Source: an uncultured Lactobacillus sp. (GTDB taxonomy: Bacteria > Bacillota > Bacilli > Lactobacillales > Lactobacillaceae). From it: a DNA stretch of 40,392 nucleotides. The stretch covers positions 1 through 40,392 of the forward strand of contig CAKNLX010000010.1 of assembly GCA_930989465.1 (NCBI GenBank), read 5' to 3'. Below the pieces are notes generated by a model that was not told where the DNA came from, did not search any database, and saw only the letters and a program-made list of their open reading frames with translations. A program made the translations under genes and the position numbers. How positions within the stretch are numbered: position 1 is the first letter of the stretch; every line of letters begins with the position of its first letter. Of the stretch, positions 1-8,281 are shown piece by piece.

Positions 1-295
1 AGTTGTAAGTCAAGTAAGCAATAACTGCTTCCATGGCTGCTCTACCTCTAGCCTTGTTGGCTAAACCGATTGGCAAACCTACAGTAAACAAAATACCTTC
101 TTGGTTGAATACTGTCCAACCACCAGCTGAAATTGTGTCCCAAACTGAGTTCCATGTAGTTCCCGGGTTGGCAATTGAACCAAACAGAGTCGGGTTATTG
201 AACAAACTACCTAAAGCTACGACAATACCCGCAAACGAGAACAGCATAACTGGGACGAACATAGCGGCCCCAAACCGCTGTATTTTCTGCATCAT
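1..295 (-). CDS. PTS EIIC component, maltose/alpha-glucoside type (MalP/GlvC-like), N-terminal part only
   Basis: The first 98 residues of a membrane sugar permease of the phosphotransferase system; the rest lies beyond the left edge. The protein begins MMQKIQRFGAAMFVPVMLF and continues with a hydrophobic segment and the GGWTVFNQ and GLPIGLANKARGRAA regions, typical of EIIC proteins of the glucose superfamily and closest, from memory, to Bacillus MalP/GlvC. The ATG at 295 has an AGAGG ribosome binding site 9 bases upstream; the ATG at 292 is an alternative. It would import and phosphorylate a maltose-type disaccharide at the membrane. A cre-like site overlaps its -35 box, suggesting CcpA repression, and palindromic operators lie further upstream. 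The exact sugar cannot be told from this fragment. Confidence 0.85.
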   Translation of the reverse strand, partial: MMQKIQRFGAAMFVPVMLFSFAGIVVALGSLFNNPTLFGSIANPGTTWNSVWDTISAGGWTVFNQEGILFTVGLPIGLANKARGRAAMEAVIAYLTYN

Positions 296-528
296 AATCG
301 TTTACCTCTGAAGAAAAAAATTAAATCAATAACTTATTCTTACATCTACACCTGCATCTACATCTTTATTTCATCAGATCAAGTCAACCGCAAGGTGCTC
401 ATACAATTGACTTTTGCCATTTGTGCTTCACACAAATATTTACTCCTCAAAAATGTTTTAAGATAAAACGTCCAGTTGATATCAAATTCTGAACTTAACT
501 CTATCTTAGTAGCTAGCTTACATTTTTA

Positions 529-556
529 TTTATACCATAGTTTTAAGCTAATGTAA
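529..556 (-). promoter_or_regulatory. Predicted promoter of the PTS gene
   Basis: On the minus strand a TTACAT -35 box (551-556) and a TATAAA -10 box (529-534) are separated by 16 bases. Transcription from here would give a leader of about 225 bases before the ATG at 295, unusually long for this window. I saw no recognisable riboswitch in that leader. Confidence 0.5.
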
Positions 557-565
557 GCGTTTTTT
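552..565. promoter_or_regulatory. cre-like site (CcpA)
   Basis: TGTAAGCGTTTTTT matches 12 of 14 positions of the cre consensus TGWNANCGNTNWCA; only the final CA is missing. It overlaps the -35 box of the predicted PTS promoter, a position expected for carbon catabolite repression. Binding is inferred. Confidence 0.5.
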
Positions 566-607
566 AAAACTATGACTTATTGTTTCATAAAGTTAAGATG
601 ATATTTC

Positions 608-627
608 ATTTCATGAAATTTATTTCA
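608..627. promoter_or_regulatory. Palindromic operator candidate, copy 1
   Basis: ATTTCATGAAAT (608-619) is a perfect 12-base palindrome. Overlapping it, TGAAAT-TT-ATTTCA (614-627) is a second one. The 18-base string at 601-618 recurs exactly at 777-794. It lies about 50 bases upstream of the -35 box of the PTS promoter, fitting an activator site. The TGAAA/TTTCA half-sites resemble those of RpiR-family sugar regulators such as GlvR; this assignment is inference. Confidence 0.5.
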
Positions 628-776
628 GCCCTTCAATGATGTATATACCAATATTTATACCCCCTTTATTTTGCTTGTCGCGCCTATGTTTAATCATTTA
701 CTTTACATACAAAAATAACATGTCAATAAATATGCTATAGACATTCTCTATTTATACACATAAAATCCTCTGCAAT

Positions 777-802
777 ATATTTCATTTCATGAAACGAAAC
801 AA
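777..802. promoter_or_regulatory. Palindromic operator candidate, copy 2
   Basis: An 18-base exact repeat of 601-618 (777-794) runs into GAAAC, giving the near-palindrome TTTCATTTCATGAAACGAAA. It lies between the two divergent genes, about 45 bases upstream of a possible -35 box for the HAD gene. The same regulator presumably binds both copies. Confidence 0.45.
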
Positions 803-842
803 GTGATAAAACCTTTTTCCTTTCCAAGATGAACTACTTTGC

Positions 843-872
843 TTACTGAAATAACACAAAGTCTGGCATAAT
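843..872 (+). promoter_or_regulatory. Possible promoter of the HAD phosphatase gene
   Basis: TTACTG (843-848) and CATAAT (867-872) are separated by 18 bases, ending 33 bases before the start codon. The match is moderate. The rest of the 296-905 gap holds the PTS promoter and the two operators described separately. Confidence 0.35.
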
Positions 873-905
873 TAACGGTAAGTTAAATGCACAGGAGGAA
901 TTATT

Positions 906-1712
906 ATGACAATCAAATTTATTGCACTTGATACCGATGGTACCTTGCTTAATTCAACAGGTAAGATTTTGCCCAGTACAAAAAAGGCAGTTAAAACAGC
1001 TTTAGACCAAGGAATAAAAGTTGCTTTATGTTCTGGTCGGCCAATCGCAGGATTAAAACATTTTATGGACGAATTAGGAATTATTGGACCTGATCAATAT
1101 GCTATCACTCTTAATGGCGCAATTACCCGCACAGCAGATGGCAAGATAATGACTAAAGATCTAGTTTCTAATCGACTTTATCGTAAAATGTATGCTTTTG
1201 CTAACGAGCATCATTTACCTTTTAACGTTGTTTCCCCTGATTCAAAAATAATTACAGGAGATCATGATGTTGATTTAATGGTTTATACTCAAGCTTACGA
1301 AAATAGTGCGACTTTATACATTAGAGAGCCAGATGAATTGCCTAGTGATTTTGAAATTGCTAAAGGTTGTTTTGCCACTAAAGCTAAGTTGTTAGACCAA
1401 TGGGAGGATAAAATTCGCCAAGAATTTGGGCAAGAGCTGTATATTGTTCGTGCCGACGATTGCTTCTTAGAGCTACTTCACCCTAATGTTAATAAAGGAA
1501 CCGGATTAAAAGAATTAACTGAAAAACTTGGCATTACTCCAGAAGAGGTCATGGCAATTGGAGACGAAAGAAATGATATTACCATGTTTGACTTTGCTGG
1601 AACAGCTGTTTGCATGGGTAATGGCTCCGAAGAAGCGAAAAAGCATGCTGATTATGTTACCACTTCAAATGACGAAGATGGCATCAGCAATGCTTTTGAG
1701 AAATTTTTATGA
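906..1712 (+). CDS. Cof-type HAD-IIB family phosphatase
   Basis: A 268-residue cytoplasmic sugar-phosphate phosphatase of the Cof/YidA group. Motif I is LDTDGTLLNS with the nucleophile and acid Asp9 and Asp11. Motif II is CSGRP. The motif III lysine lies in NVNKGTGL, and motif IV is IGDERNDITMF. The C2-type cap occupies roughly residues 85-190. Length and layout are normal for the family. AGGAGG sits 9 bases upstream of the ATG. Members dephosphorylate a range of sugar phosphates, flavin or nucleotide phosphates; the substrate cannot be read from sequence. It is divergent from the PTS permease across a shared operator region, which hints at sugar-phosphate turnover. A second Cof-type protein is at 6635-7462. 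Confidence 0.93.
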   Translation: MTIKFIALDTDGTLLNSTGKILPSTKKAVKTALDQGIKVALCSGRPIAGLKHFMDELGIIGPDQYAITLNGAITRTADGKIMTKDLVSNRLYRKMYAFANEHHLPFNVVSPDSKIITGDHDVDLMVYTQAYENSATLYIREPDELPSDFEIAKGCFATKAKLLDQWEDKIRQEFGQELYIVRADDCFLELLHPNVNKGTGLKELTEKLGITPEEVMAIGDERNDITMFDFAGTAVCMGNGSEEAKKHADYVTTSNDEDGISNAFEKFL

Positions 1713-1719
1713 ACAACCT

Positions 1720-1770
1720 AAAACAAGTATCTGAGAAGTGATTAATCTTTCCTAGATACTTGTTTTATTA
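1720..1770. terminator. Bidirectional terminator
   Basis: AAAACAAGTATCT (1720-1732) and AGATACTTGTTTT (1754-1766) form a perfect 13-base-pair stem with runs of A and T at its ends. It sits between the convergent HAD and patatin genes and can serve both. Confidence 0.85.
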
Positions 1771-2616
1771 TTTGTTCAAATATTCACGCAAAGCTGGCAA
1801 AACTTTCTCCGCCTCAACTCGTCCGACCTCATACACTCGTCGCATCTCTTTTTTATCTGTTTCTAAAGTGCCAATTTCAAGCGGAAACGGTGGACGAATA
1901 ATAAACGCCTTGCCAGCTTCTTCATCCTTTTCCATTTGGTCAAGCACTGCGTTATAATCCTCAGCTCTTGTGGATAACTTTTCTAGCACTGCTGGATATT
2001 CACGCAAAAGCACTTTCTCTAGTGGATAAATCTTACTCTGCTTCTTACGATAAGATTTTGGCTGCGTCGTAATGACCACTTTTTTATTACAATTCTTCTG
2101 CTTTAAAAAATCATATGGAATCGAATCAGATACACCACCGTCAAAATAGTAATGCCCATGAATTGCAACTGGATGAGCAAAAAATGGAATCGACGACGAG
2201 GCTCTAATCCACTCTAAGTCAACATAACCTGCATCATGTAATTGATGATAAACCGGCTCACCTGTTGCAGCATCAGTTGCAACACACCAAAAGTCCATTG
2301 GATTAGTCATAAATTTTTCTTTATCAAAAACATCCAACTTATCAGGCAAAATATGGTAACAAAAGTTAGCCGCATACAAATTGCCTGACCGCCGCCATGA
2401 CTTCCAACTAGCATAATATGGTTTCCCCGCAAAGCGCATGTTGTAGCGCAATACTCTTCCCTTTTGCTCCGACTTCAAGTTTACGCCAAAGGCAGCACCG
2501 GCTGAAACGCCAATTGCTAAATCAAAGGTTATGTCATTTTCTAAAAACGCATCAATTACGCCAGCTGTAAACAGCCCACGCATTGCTCCACCTTCAAGTA
2601 CTAACCCACTTTTCAT
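1768..2616 (-). CDS. Patatin-like phospholipase family protein (YjjU type)
   Basis: An approximately 282-residue Ser/Asp-dyad lipid acyl hydrolase. The oxyanion loop is EGGAMRG (residues 8-14), the nucleophile elbow is GVSAG with Ser38, and the catalytic Asp is in YFDGGVSDSIP near residue 160. All three patatin elements are intact. I start it at the ATG at 2616, preceded by AGAGGG. The frame can be extended to a TTG at 2634, but that codon lies inside or before the ribosome binding site. No signal peptide is visible, so it probably acts in the cytoplasm or at the inner membrane face. It stands alone: xfp upstream has its own terminator and the HAD gene is convergent. The natural substrate is unknown. 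Confidence 0.9.
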   Translation of the reverse strand: MKSGLVLEGGAMRGLFTAGVIDAFLENDITFDLAIGVSAGAAFGVNLKSEQKGRVLRYNMRFAGKPYYASWKSWRRSGNLYAANFCYHILPDKLDVFDKEKFMTNPMDFWCVATDAATGEPVYHQLHDAGYVDLEWIRASSSIPFFAHPVAIHGHYYFDGGVSDSIPYDFLKQKNCNKKVVITTQPKSYRKKQSKIYPLEKVLLREYPAVLEKLSTRAEDYNAVLDQMEKDEEAGKAFIIRPPFPLEIGTLETDKKEMRRVYEVGRVEAEKVLPALREYLNK

Positions 2617-2631
2617 ATTTTCCCTCTTTAT

Positions 2632-2663
2632 CAAAAAAAGACCTACGCTTTTCGCATAGGTCT
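2632..2663 (-). terminator. xfp terminator
   Basis: Read on the minus strand, AGACCTATGC-GAAAA-GCGTAGGTCT forms a 10-base-pair stem with one G-U pair, followed by seven T. It lies just after the xfp stop codon and just before the patatin gene. Confidence 0.88.
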
Positions 2664-2683
2664 AATTTATTCTTATTTTAATT

Positions 2684-5083
2684 TTACTTCAAGCCCGACC
2701 ATTGCCATTCCGTTACTTCTGGCATATCCTTACCATTGTCACGAATGTATTGATGGTGCTTTTCAAGCAAGTCATCCATGTGACTGATGAAGTCCGCATT
2801 CTTGCCCTTCAAAGCTGGGATGCTTTCTATGGCATCCTTAGCTAGGTCAAAGCGATCAAGATGATTCAATACCCGCATGTCAAATGGGGTAGTAATATCA
2901 CCATTTTCTTCATAGCAGTGAATATGAACATTGTAGCGCTTGCGAGCAAACCAGATGGATTCCATCATGCTCTTGTAGCCATGCCATGCAAAGATTACTG
3001 GCACATCCTTAGGGAATAATCTGTCAAATTCTTCAGTTGAAAGACCATTCTTGTTGTCCTTAGGATCCATGAGCTTCATGACGTCAACTACGTTAATGTA
3101 GCGAATCTTCAAATCTGGGAACTTCTTGTGCAAGATATCGATTGCGGCTAAAGTTTCAATAGTTGGTTCAGTTTCAGTTGAAGCAAAGACAACGTCTGGC
3201 TTAACGCCCTTGTCAGTTGAAGCCCAATCAATGTAGCCTAAGCCCTTGTCTACCAACTTCTTGGCTTCTTCAATTGAGAACCATTGTGGACGAGGCTGCT
3301 TAGAAGTTACCAAAACATTGATGCATTCTCTATCTTTCAAGGCCTTATCGCCCACTGCCAAAAGCGTATTAGTGTCTGATGGCAAGTATTCATGAACAAG
3401 ATCTGGACGGTTCTTTTCATACAAGTGAGTCAAGATACCTGGATCTTGGTGAGTGTAACCATTGTGGTCTTGTTGGAATACAGTTGAAGTTGCGACAAAG
3501 TTAAGTGATGGATAATCATGACGCCAGTATTGTTCCTTAGCTTTTCTTAACCACTTCATGTGTTGCGTGAGCATGGAGTCAACTACTCGGCCAAAGGCTT
3601 CATAAGTAGCGAAGAAGCCATGACGACCAGTCAAAACATAGCCTTCAAGGAAGCCCTCATCTTGGTGTTCTGACAATTGTGAGTCAATCACACGGCCACT
3701 TGGAGCCAGGTTTTCATCATTTGGTTCATGAACTTCTGGTTCCCATTGGCGCTTTTGATCATCAAGTAATTGGAACAAGCGGTTTGATTTAGATTCATCT
3801 GGACCAAAGCCGCGGAAAGTAGTTGGGTTGAGCTTAGCAACTTCATCCAAGTACTTAGCCCATTCAACCATGTCTTGAGCTTCAACTGAACCTGGCTTGT
3901 CAAACTTCAAAGCAAATTTGCGGTAGTCTGGCAAGTTAAGCCGCTTAGGATCAAGACCACCGTTAGTGATTGGGTTCATGGCCATTCTATGTTCACCCTT
4001 AGCAGTGTTTTCAGTTACGATTTCCTTAGGTGAACCGTCTTCATTAAACAATTCTTCCGGCTTGTAGCTTTCCAGCCAATCAGTAAGCATATCAGCGTGT
4101 TCCATATCGCCTTGAGCAACTGGAATTGGAATTTGGTGAGCCCGGAATGAATTTTCAATTGGGTTGCCATCCAAGTCCTTCTTTGGACCAGTCCAGCCCT
4201 TAGGGCATTGGAAAATAATCATTGGCCAATGTGGCAAGGTAGCATCATTGTTTTCACGGGCATGCTTTTGAATAGCCTTGATTTCTTCAATGACTTCATC
4301 CATGGTCTTAGCCATTTCTTCGTGAACCTGCATTGGGTCCTTTTCACCGTCAAAACGGCCGCCCTTAAAGACTGAAACAAAGTGAGGATCCCAACCCATG
4401 CCGCGGAAGTATTCGGTTAATTCTTGATCGCTCATGCGAGAAACAATGGTTGGGTTAGAAATCTTAAAGCCGTTGATTTGCAAGATTGGCAGAACTGCAC
4501 CATCTTTAATTGGGTTAATGAACTTGTCACTAAACCATGAAGCAGCTAAGGGACCAGTTTCAGCTTCACCATCACCAATTTCAACAGCGGCAATAACATC
4601 TGGATTATCCAAAACAGCACCAGTACCGTGTGAAAGTGAGTAGCCTAATTCCCCACCTTCATGAATTGAACCTGGAGTTTCAGGAGCAGCGTGAGAAGCA
4701 ACACCACCTGGGAAACTAAAGCGTTTGAATAGCTTAGCCATCCCCTTTTCGTCCTGGGTAATCTCTGGGTAACGTTCAGTATATGAACCATCAAGATATG
4801 AGTTAGAAACCATTACCTGACCACCGTGACCTGAACCCTCAATATAAAACATGTTCAAGTCATACTTCTTAAGCACACGATTCAAGTGAGCATAAATAAA
4901 GTTTTGTGGTGCAATCGTGCCCCAGTGACCAATTGGCTTAGGCTTAACGTCTTCTGCCACCAACGGAGTCTTGAGAAGCGGATTCTTCATCAAGAACAAT
5001 TGACCAACTGACAAGTAGTTGGCTGCGCGCCAATATGCATCAACGCTCTTTAAATAGTCTTTTGAGTCATAATCAACTGCCAT
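2684..5083 (-). CDS. xfp: Xylulose-5-phosphate/fructose-6-phosphate phosphoketolase
   Basis: A 799-residue thiamine-diphosphate enzyme that phosphorolytically splits xylulose 5-phosphate (and often fructose 6-phosphate) into acetyl phosphate and glyceraldehyde 3-phosphate (or erythrose 4-phosphate). Full length with the family landmarks: [26 protein letters not shown], the TPP/Mg motif GDGEAETGP, and [13 protein letters not shown] in the pyrimidine-binding half. The ATG at 5083 ([11 protein letters not shown]) is chosen because AAAGGAG lies just before it and it matches the usual N terminus; an upstream in-frame ATG would add 13 untypical residues. It stands alone, with its own promoter and terminator, divergent from a DeoR regulator. 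In homofermentative lactobacilli it serves pentose and nucleoside sugar catabolism, fitting rbsK and rpiA nearby. Dual substrate use is inferred. Confidence 0.97.
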   Translation of the reverse strand: MAVDYDSKDYLKSVDAYWRAANYLSVGQLFLMKNPLLKTPLVAEDVKPKPIGHWGTIAPQNFIYAHLNRVLKKYDLNMFYIEGSGHGGQVMVSNSYLDGSYTERYPEITQDEKGMAKLFKRFSFPGGVASHAAPETPGSIHEGGELGYSLSHGTGAVLDNPDVIAAVEIGDGEAETGPLAASWFSDKFINPIKDGAVLPILQINGFKISNPTIVSRMSDQELTEYFRGMGWDPHFVSVFKGGRFDGEKDPMQVHEEMAKTMDEVIEEIKAIQKHARENNDATLPHWPMIIFQCPKGWTGPKKDLDGNPIENSFRAHQIPIPVAQGDMEHADMLTDWLESYKPEELFNEDGSPKEIVTENTAKGEHRMAMNPITNGGLDPKRLNLPDYRKFALKFDKPGSVEAQDMVEWAKYLDEVAKLNPTTFRGFGPDESKSNRLFQLLDDQKRQWEPEVHEPNDENLAPSGRVIDSQLSEHQDEGFLEGYVLTGRHGFFATYEAFGRVVDSMLTQHMKWLRKAKEQYWRHDYPSLNFVATSTVFQQDHNGYTHQDPGILTHLYEKNRPDLVHEYLPSDTNTLLAVGDKALKDRECINVLVTSKQPRPQWFSIEEAKKLVDKGLGYIDWASTDKGVKPDVVFASTETEPTIETLAAIDILHKKFPDLKIRYINVVDVMKLMDPKDNKNGLSTEEFDRLFPKDVPVIFAWHGYKSMMESIWFARKRYNVHIHCYEENGDITTPFDMRVLNHLDRFDLAKDAIESIPALKGKNADFISHMDDLLEKHHQYIRDNGKDMPEVTEWQWSGLK

Positions 5084-5144
5084 CTTATTCTCCTTTGAGC
5101 ATTTAAGAGTGCTCTTGTTCATTTGTTCTTTTGTTTACACTTAT

Positions 5145-5172
5145 ATCATACCAAATTATCTAAAAAGTTCAA
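5145..5172 (-). promoter_or_regulatory. xfp promoter
   Basis: On the minus strand TTGAAC (5167-5172) and TATGAT (5145-5150) are 16 bases apart, about 60 bases upstream of the xfp ATG. A short inverted repeat GAGCA/TGCTC lies in the untranslated leader just before the ribosome binding site; its role is unclear. Confidence 0.65.
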
Positions 5173-5273
5173 CTATTTTTATAATTGGATCCTACCAATT
5201 TAAAAAATAAGTATTTAATTTAAAATTGCATCCCTTTTTTGTTGCTATATCAACCTTTTAATGCTTTGATATA

Positions 5274-5295
5274 AGTATTTAGCTGCTTAAATACT
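5274..5295. promoter_or_regulatory. Operator candidate for the DeoR-type regulator
   Basis: AGTATTTA-GCTGCT-TAAATACT is a perfect inverted repeat of 8-base arms. AAATACTGA recurs at 5289-5297 and 5320-5328. It lies between xfp and the divergent DeoR gene, so the regulator may control both itself and xfp. The rest of the 5173-5383 gap is AT-rich with no other feature I can name. Confidence 0.4.
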
Positions 5296-5383
5296 GATAA
5301 GTACAGATAAACAAATATCAAATACTGACATAATCAGTGCAAAATTATTCATTCATGTTAGATTACTAAATGGAGGGCATGAG

Positions 5384-6148
5384 ATGACCCAAGAAGAAAG
5401 ATTAATACAAATTAAACAGTTACTTGAAAAAAAGCACCAATTATCAACTAGACAGATTGCAGCTCACTTCAATGTATCATTTGATACGGCAAGACGAGAT
5501 GTAATTCATCTAACTGAAACTGGTCAAGCAATTAGAGTTCATGGTGGTTTGATGGAAATTAATTGCAACAGCGTACCTGATTTTTTAGCAAGAAATCAAG
5601 TACAATCACCGGTTAAGATGAAAATGGCTAGAATAGCAAAGAGATTTGTTCATCCAGGTCAATGTGATTTCATCGGTTCATCAACTACGTTAAAGCAGCT
5701 CTGTCCAATGCTTAATGGTATTGACATGCAGATCGTCACGAATTCAATCGACAACGCATTAAGCTTATTAGCAACAGAAATCCCATCAGTCAGATTGTTG
5801 GGCGGCGTTATCAACAAAAAGCAGCGTTTCATTTATTCTGAAACAGCATTAGAAACATTGCGTCAAATCCATTTCAATACTGCATTTATTGGTGGATCTC
5901 GAATCAGAGATGACGGCGTATATACACCAAGCATGGCTGATTCCAAAATTGTCGAAACCGCCGCTAGTCGCGCTAATCAAGTTGTATTAGTTGCCGAAAA
6001 ATATAAATTTACTAATCAATCCTCTTCGCCATACATGTCTGTCCCCCTCAATCAGATCGATGTCCTTATTACCGACACCCCATTGCCTGAGGAATTAAAG
6101 CATCATTTTAATCCAAAAACGCAAATTATACCTGTTTTAAAGGAGTGA
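5384..6148 (+). CDS. DeoR/GlpR family transcriptional regulator of sugar metabolism
   Basis: A 254-residue repressor-type protein. The N-terminal winged helix-turn-helix spans about residues 3-57 (STRQIAAHFNVSFDTARRDV is the recognition region). The C-terminal DeoR sensor domain (about 75-235) is related to ribose-5-phosphate isomerase and binds sugar phosphates; motifs include FIGSSTT, LLGGVI and FIGGSRIRDDG. GGAGG lies 7 bases before the ATG. It is divergent from xfp with an inverted repeat between them, so regulation of phosphoketolase by a sugar phosphate is plausible but inferred. Its stop codon lies 5 bases before the next start, so the two are translated as a pair. Confidence 0.9.
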   Translation: MTQEERLIQIKQLLEKKHQLSTRQIAAHFNVSFDTARRDVIHLTETGQAIRVHGGLMEINCNSVPDFLARNQVQSPVKMKMARIAKRFVHPGQCDFIGSSTTLKQLCPMLNGIDMQIVTNSIDNALSLLATEIPSVRLLGGVINKKQRFIYSETALETLRQIHFNTAFIGGSRIRDDGVYTPSMADSKIVETAASRANQVVLVAEKYKFTNQSSSPYMSVPLNQIDVLITDTPLPEELKHHFNPKTQIIPVLKE

Positions 6149-6153
6149 TAGTT

Positions 6154-6513
6154 ATGTTCAGTCTCTTTAACCAAAAGAAACAAAGCGAAAGTCGTGAAGT
6201 ATACCAAGATTTGAAGAATTTTTATAATAGTTTTTTTAGCAATATCTACAATGAAATGAATATTGGTCGCTATCGGCAGATTCGCGATGCAATTGGGCTT
6301 GTTCTTAATAAGTTCGACAGTGGTGATCATCCTCTTGAATACACTAGCAAATTGGTCATGTATATTCAGGCTCGAGTTGCCATGAATCACCTGCATCTAA
6401 CTCATGAACAGCAAGACCTAATGAAAAAGCTAAGTGACGCTACCAAATATGTAAATATTTCTTATGTTTATCTGAGTCCGCTCACTTCGGTAGAACAATT
6501 TGTTAATATTTAA
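6154..6513 (+). CDS. Small helical protein resembling bacteriocin (enterocin A-type) immunity proteins
   Basis: A 119-residue, entirely helical-looking protein with no signal peptide or membrane segment. The pattern YNSFFSNIYNEM...RDAIGLVLNKFDSGDHPLEYTSKLV followed by LTHEQQDLMKKLSDA resembles the four-helix EntA-type immunity proteins that protect producers of class IIa bacteriocins at the membrane receptor. Similarity is judged by eye, so the family call is tentative. The ATG at 6154 is chosen because AAGGAG lies 8 bases upstream; a GTG at 6145 overlapping the DeoR gene is less likely. No bacteriocin precursor, exporter or peptide sensor kinase is adjacent, so it is an orphan coupled to a sugar regulator. 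Class IIa bacteriocins use a sugar PTS as receptor, so regulated expression with sugar metabolism could make sense. Confidence 0.5.
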   Translation: MFSLFNQKKQSESREVYQDLKNFYNSFFSNIYNEMNIGRYRQIRDAIGLVLNKFDSGDHPLEYTSKLVMYIQARVAMNHLHLTHEQQDLMKKLSDATKYVNISYVYLSPLTSVEQFVNI

Positions 6514-6551
6514 GTGTATCTAGAACCTGCTCTAGATGAAAAAATGAATCC

Positions 6552-6587
6552 AAAAAGACCGAGTAGCTGATCTGCTCGGCCTTTTTA
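6552..6587 (+). terminator. Terminator of the DeoR-immunity operon
   Basis: AAAAAGACCGAGTAG (from 6552) pairs with CTGCTCGGCCTTTTT (to 6586) over a five-base loop, with one A-C mismatch and one wobble, ending in T5. Confidence 0.85.
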
Positions 6588-6634
6588 TGCAATAATATTG
6601 TTAAAAGATATAGATTTTTTCAAAGGAAATAATT

Positions 6635-7462
6635 ATGACAAAATTACCATTCAAAGTTGTTGCTGTCGATATGGATGGCACTTTCATGCATGATGATCAA
6701 ACTTTCGATCACAAGCGCTTTGACCGCATCTTAACAGAATTACACAAAAAGGGGATTCACTTTATCGTTTCAAGTGGGCGCCCTTATACCAGATTACGCA
6801 AAGATTTTGCTGGCTTTTTAAACCGAATCGACATGATTGCTGACAATGGCTCGCTTTTGCTTCAAGATAATCAAATTATTAGCACTCATTTGCTCACTTA
6901 TAAAACAACCTTAGATCTAATAAGTTTTATCAAAGAGCATTATTCCAAGAGTTCAATTATTGTCACTGGGATCAACAATTCATATACAACTATTAATGCT
7001 TCTCCTAGTTTTAAGCAGACGATGAACTTCTATTACCCCGATCGAATTGAAGTTACTGATTTAGCAGCGGCTATCAATCCGCAGGATATGATTACTAAAA
7101 TCACCTTAAGTTATCAATATGATTTTTCCGCGGAATTAGAAAAAGAATTCAACCAAACCCATGCCGAGAAGATTCACTGTACTTCTAGTGGTTTCGGTTT
7201 GCTTGATATTGTGCCTTACAGCGTTAATAAAGGGAGCGCTCTAAAATACTTCTTACGCTATTTTGGTGCTAAACCCAATGAATTAATTGCCTTTGGCGAC
7301 GGAATGAATGATGCTGAGATGTTAAAACTAGCCGGTTACAGTTATGCGATGGCTAATGCAGAAGATCATGTTAAGAAAATCGCCAAGTATGAGGCCCCGA
7401 GTAACAATGATGATGGAGTTTTAGAGGTGCTTGATTCATATTTAGCTAAAGTAGAGAAATAA
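6635..7462 (+). CDS. Cof-type HAD-IIB family phosphatase (second copy)
   Basis: A 275-residue cytoplasmic phosphatase of the YcsE/SupH-like group. Motif I is VDMDGTFMHDD with Asp12 and Asp14, motif II is SSGRPYTRL, the motif III lysine is in SVNKGSALKY, and motif IV is FGDGMNDAEML. The cap domain lies between about residues 85 and 190. AAAGGAA precedes the ATG. It is a single-gene unit between two strong terminators. It is only distantly similar to the protein at 906-1712, sharing motifs rather than overall sequence, so it is not a recent duplicate. Likely sugar-phosphate or flavin-nucleotide phosphatase; substrate unknown. Confidence 0.93.
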   Translation: MTKLPFKVVAVDMDGTFMHDDQTFDHKRFDRILTELHKKGIHFIVSSGRPYTRLRKDFAGFLNRIDMIADNGSLLLQDNQIISTHLLTYKTTLDLISFIKEHYSKSSIIVTGINNSYTTINASPSFKQTMNFYYPDRIEVTDLAAAINPQDMITKITLSYQYDFSAELEKEFNQTHAEKIHCTSSGFGLLDIVPYSVNKGSALKYFLRYFGAKPNELIAFGDGMNDAEMLKLAGYSYAMANAEDHVKKIAKYEAPSNNDDGVLEVLDSYLAKVEK

Positions 7463-7501
7463 TAATTACTGTAAACTAAAACCGTCTGAATGAGCAAAAT
7501 A

Positions 7502-7557
7502 AAAAAGTAGCCAAGTTTTCTTAAACTAATTGACTTAAGAAAACACAGCTACTTTTT
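7502..7557. terminator. Long bidirectional terminator
   Basis: Two nested perfect stems: AAAAAGTAGC with GCTACTTTTT, and inside them GTTTTCTTAA with TTAAGAAAAC. It separates the convergent HAD and GntR genes. Its right arm overlaps the stop codon of the GntR gene (7556-7558), so the last codon of that gene is part of the hairpin. Confidence 0.9.
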
Positions 7558-8281
7558 ATTTACCCAAATTAACAAAGGTATTAAAGTTCATATAATGATA
7601 ATGCACGCGCATATTTGATACTTCAAACGGCGTCCCATCATCCAAGAAGAAGATCCCTTCCATTACACCAACAGGTTCAGTCGGCTTCAAATTTAGCTTC
7701 TGCTGATCTTCTTCATTCGATGGTTCAACAGTGATATTCAAGAATGACTTAGTAACGGTCTTTCCCTGTTCATCTTCCAAATAGTTAAACAAAGACTTTT
7801 GTAAAGTCTCTGGCTTTAATTCCGGCACAATTTTAATCGGCAAATATCCAGTCTCAATTAAAAATGGTTGTTCATCTAACAGTCGCAGACGCTTGAATTC
7901 ATAAACAAAATCATTTTCATTTAAAAATAAGTCTTCCGCAATTTCTTTAGTTGCCTTAATCACATGAAAATCAAGCAACTTAATTTGTTGTTTTTTACCA
8001 GGGACTTTAAAAGAATCAGTGATTCCAAGATTCGATCCATCATAACGAAACATTGCCTGTTTGCGCAAATATAGTGGATTAATAAAAGTTCCACTACCTC
8101 GCTTTTTAAAAACGATCCCTTGTTGAGCCAACAGCTCCAGCGCACGCTTCATTGATGATCGACTTACCTGATAGTGTTCGGCTAGACTGCGTTCATCAGG
8201 CAGTCGCATCCCCTTATACTGATTATTCAAAATATTCTGTTTAATGTCATGCATAACTGTCCGATAAACATAATCTGCCAT
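7556..8281 (-). CDS. GntR family regulator, HutC/UTRA subfamily
   Basis: A 241-residue transcription factor. Residues about 6-68 form the GntR winged helix-turn-helix (LPDERSLAEHYQVSRSSMKR, then RGSGTFI). Residues about 90-235 match a UTRA ligand-binding domain (VYEFKRLRLLDEQPFLIETG, then GVMEGIFFLDDGTPFEVS). The ATG overlaps the hydrolase stop codon in a TAATG arrangement, so both are made from one message, the enzyme first. It most likely represses its own operon in response to a nucleoside, a ribose derivative or a phosphorylated sugar; ligand and operator are inferred, not seen. Confidence 0.93.
   Translation of the reverse strand: MADYVYRTVMHDIKQNILNNQYKGMRLPDERSLAEHYQVSRSSMKRALELLAQQGIVFKKRGSGTFINPLYLRKQAMFRYDGSNLGITDSFKVPGKKQQIKLLDFHVIKATKEIAEDLFLNENDFVYEFKRLRLLDEQPFLIETGYLPIKIVPELKPETLQKSLFNYLEDEQGKTVTKSFLNITVEPSNEEDQQKLNLKPTEPVGVMEGIFFLDDGTPFEVSNMRVHYHYMNFNTFVNLGK

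Noticed and set aside
33-311. Open frame on the plus strand, 92 codons
   Set aside because: It is antisense to the conserved PTS permease and has no ribosome binding site; the minus-strand protein is clearly real.
2616-2634. Longer patatin protein starting at TTG 2634
   Set aside because: The AGAGGG ribosome binding site lies between this TTG and the ATG at 2616, so the ATG is the better start.
6103-6396. 97-codon minus-strand frame with a hydrophobic stretch
   Set aside because: It lies antisense across the end of the DeoR gene and the small helical protein, without a start signal.
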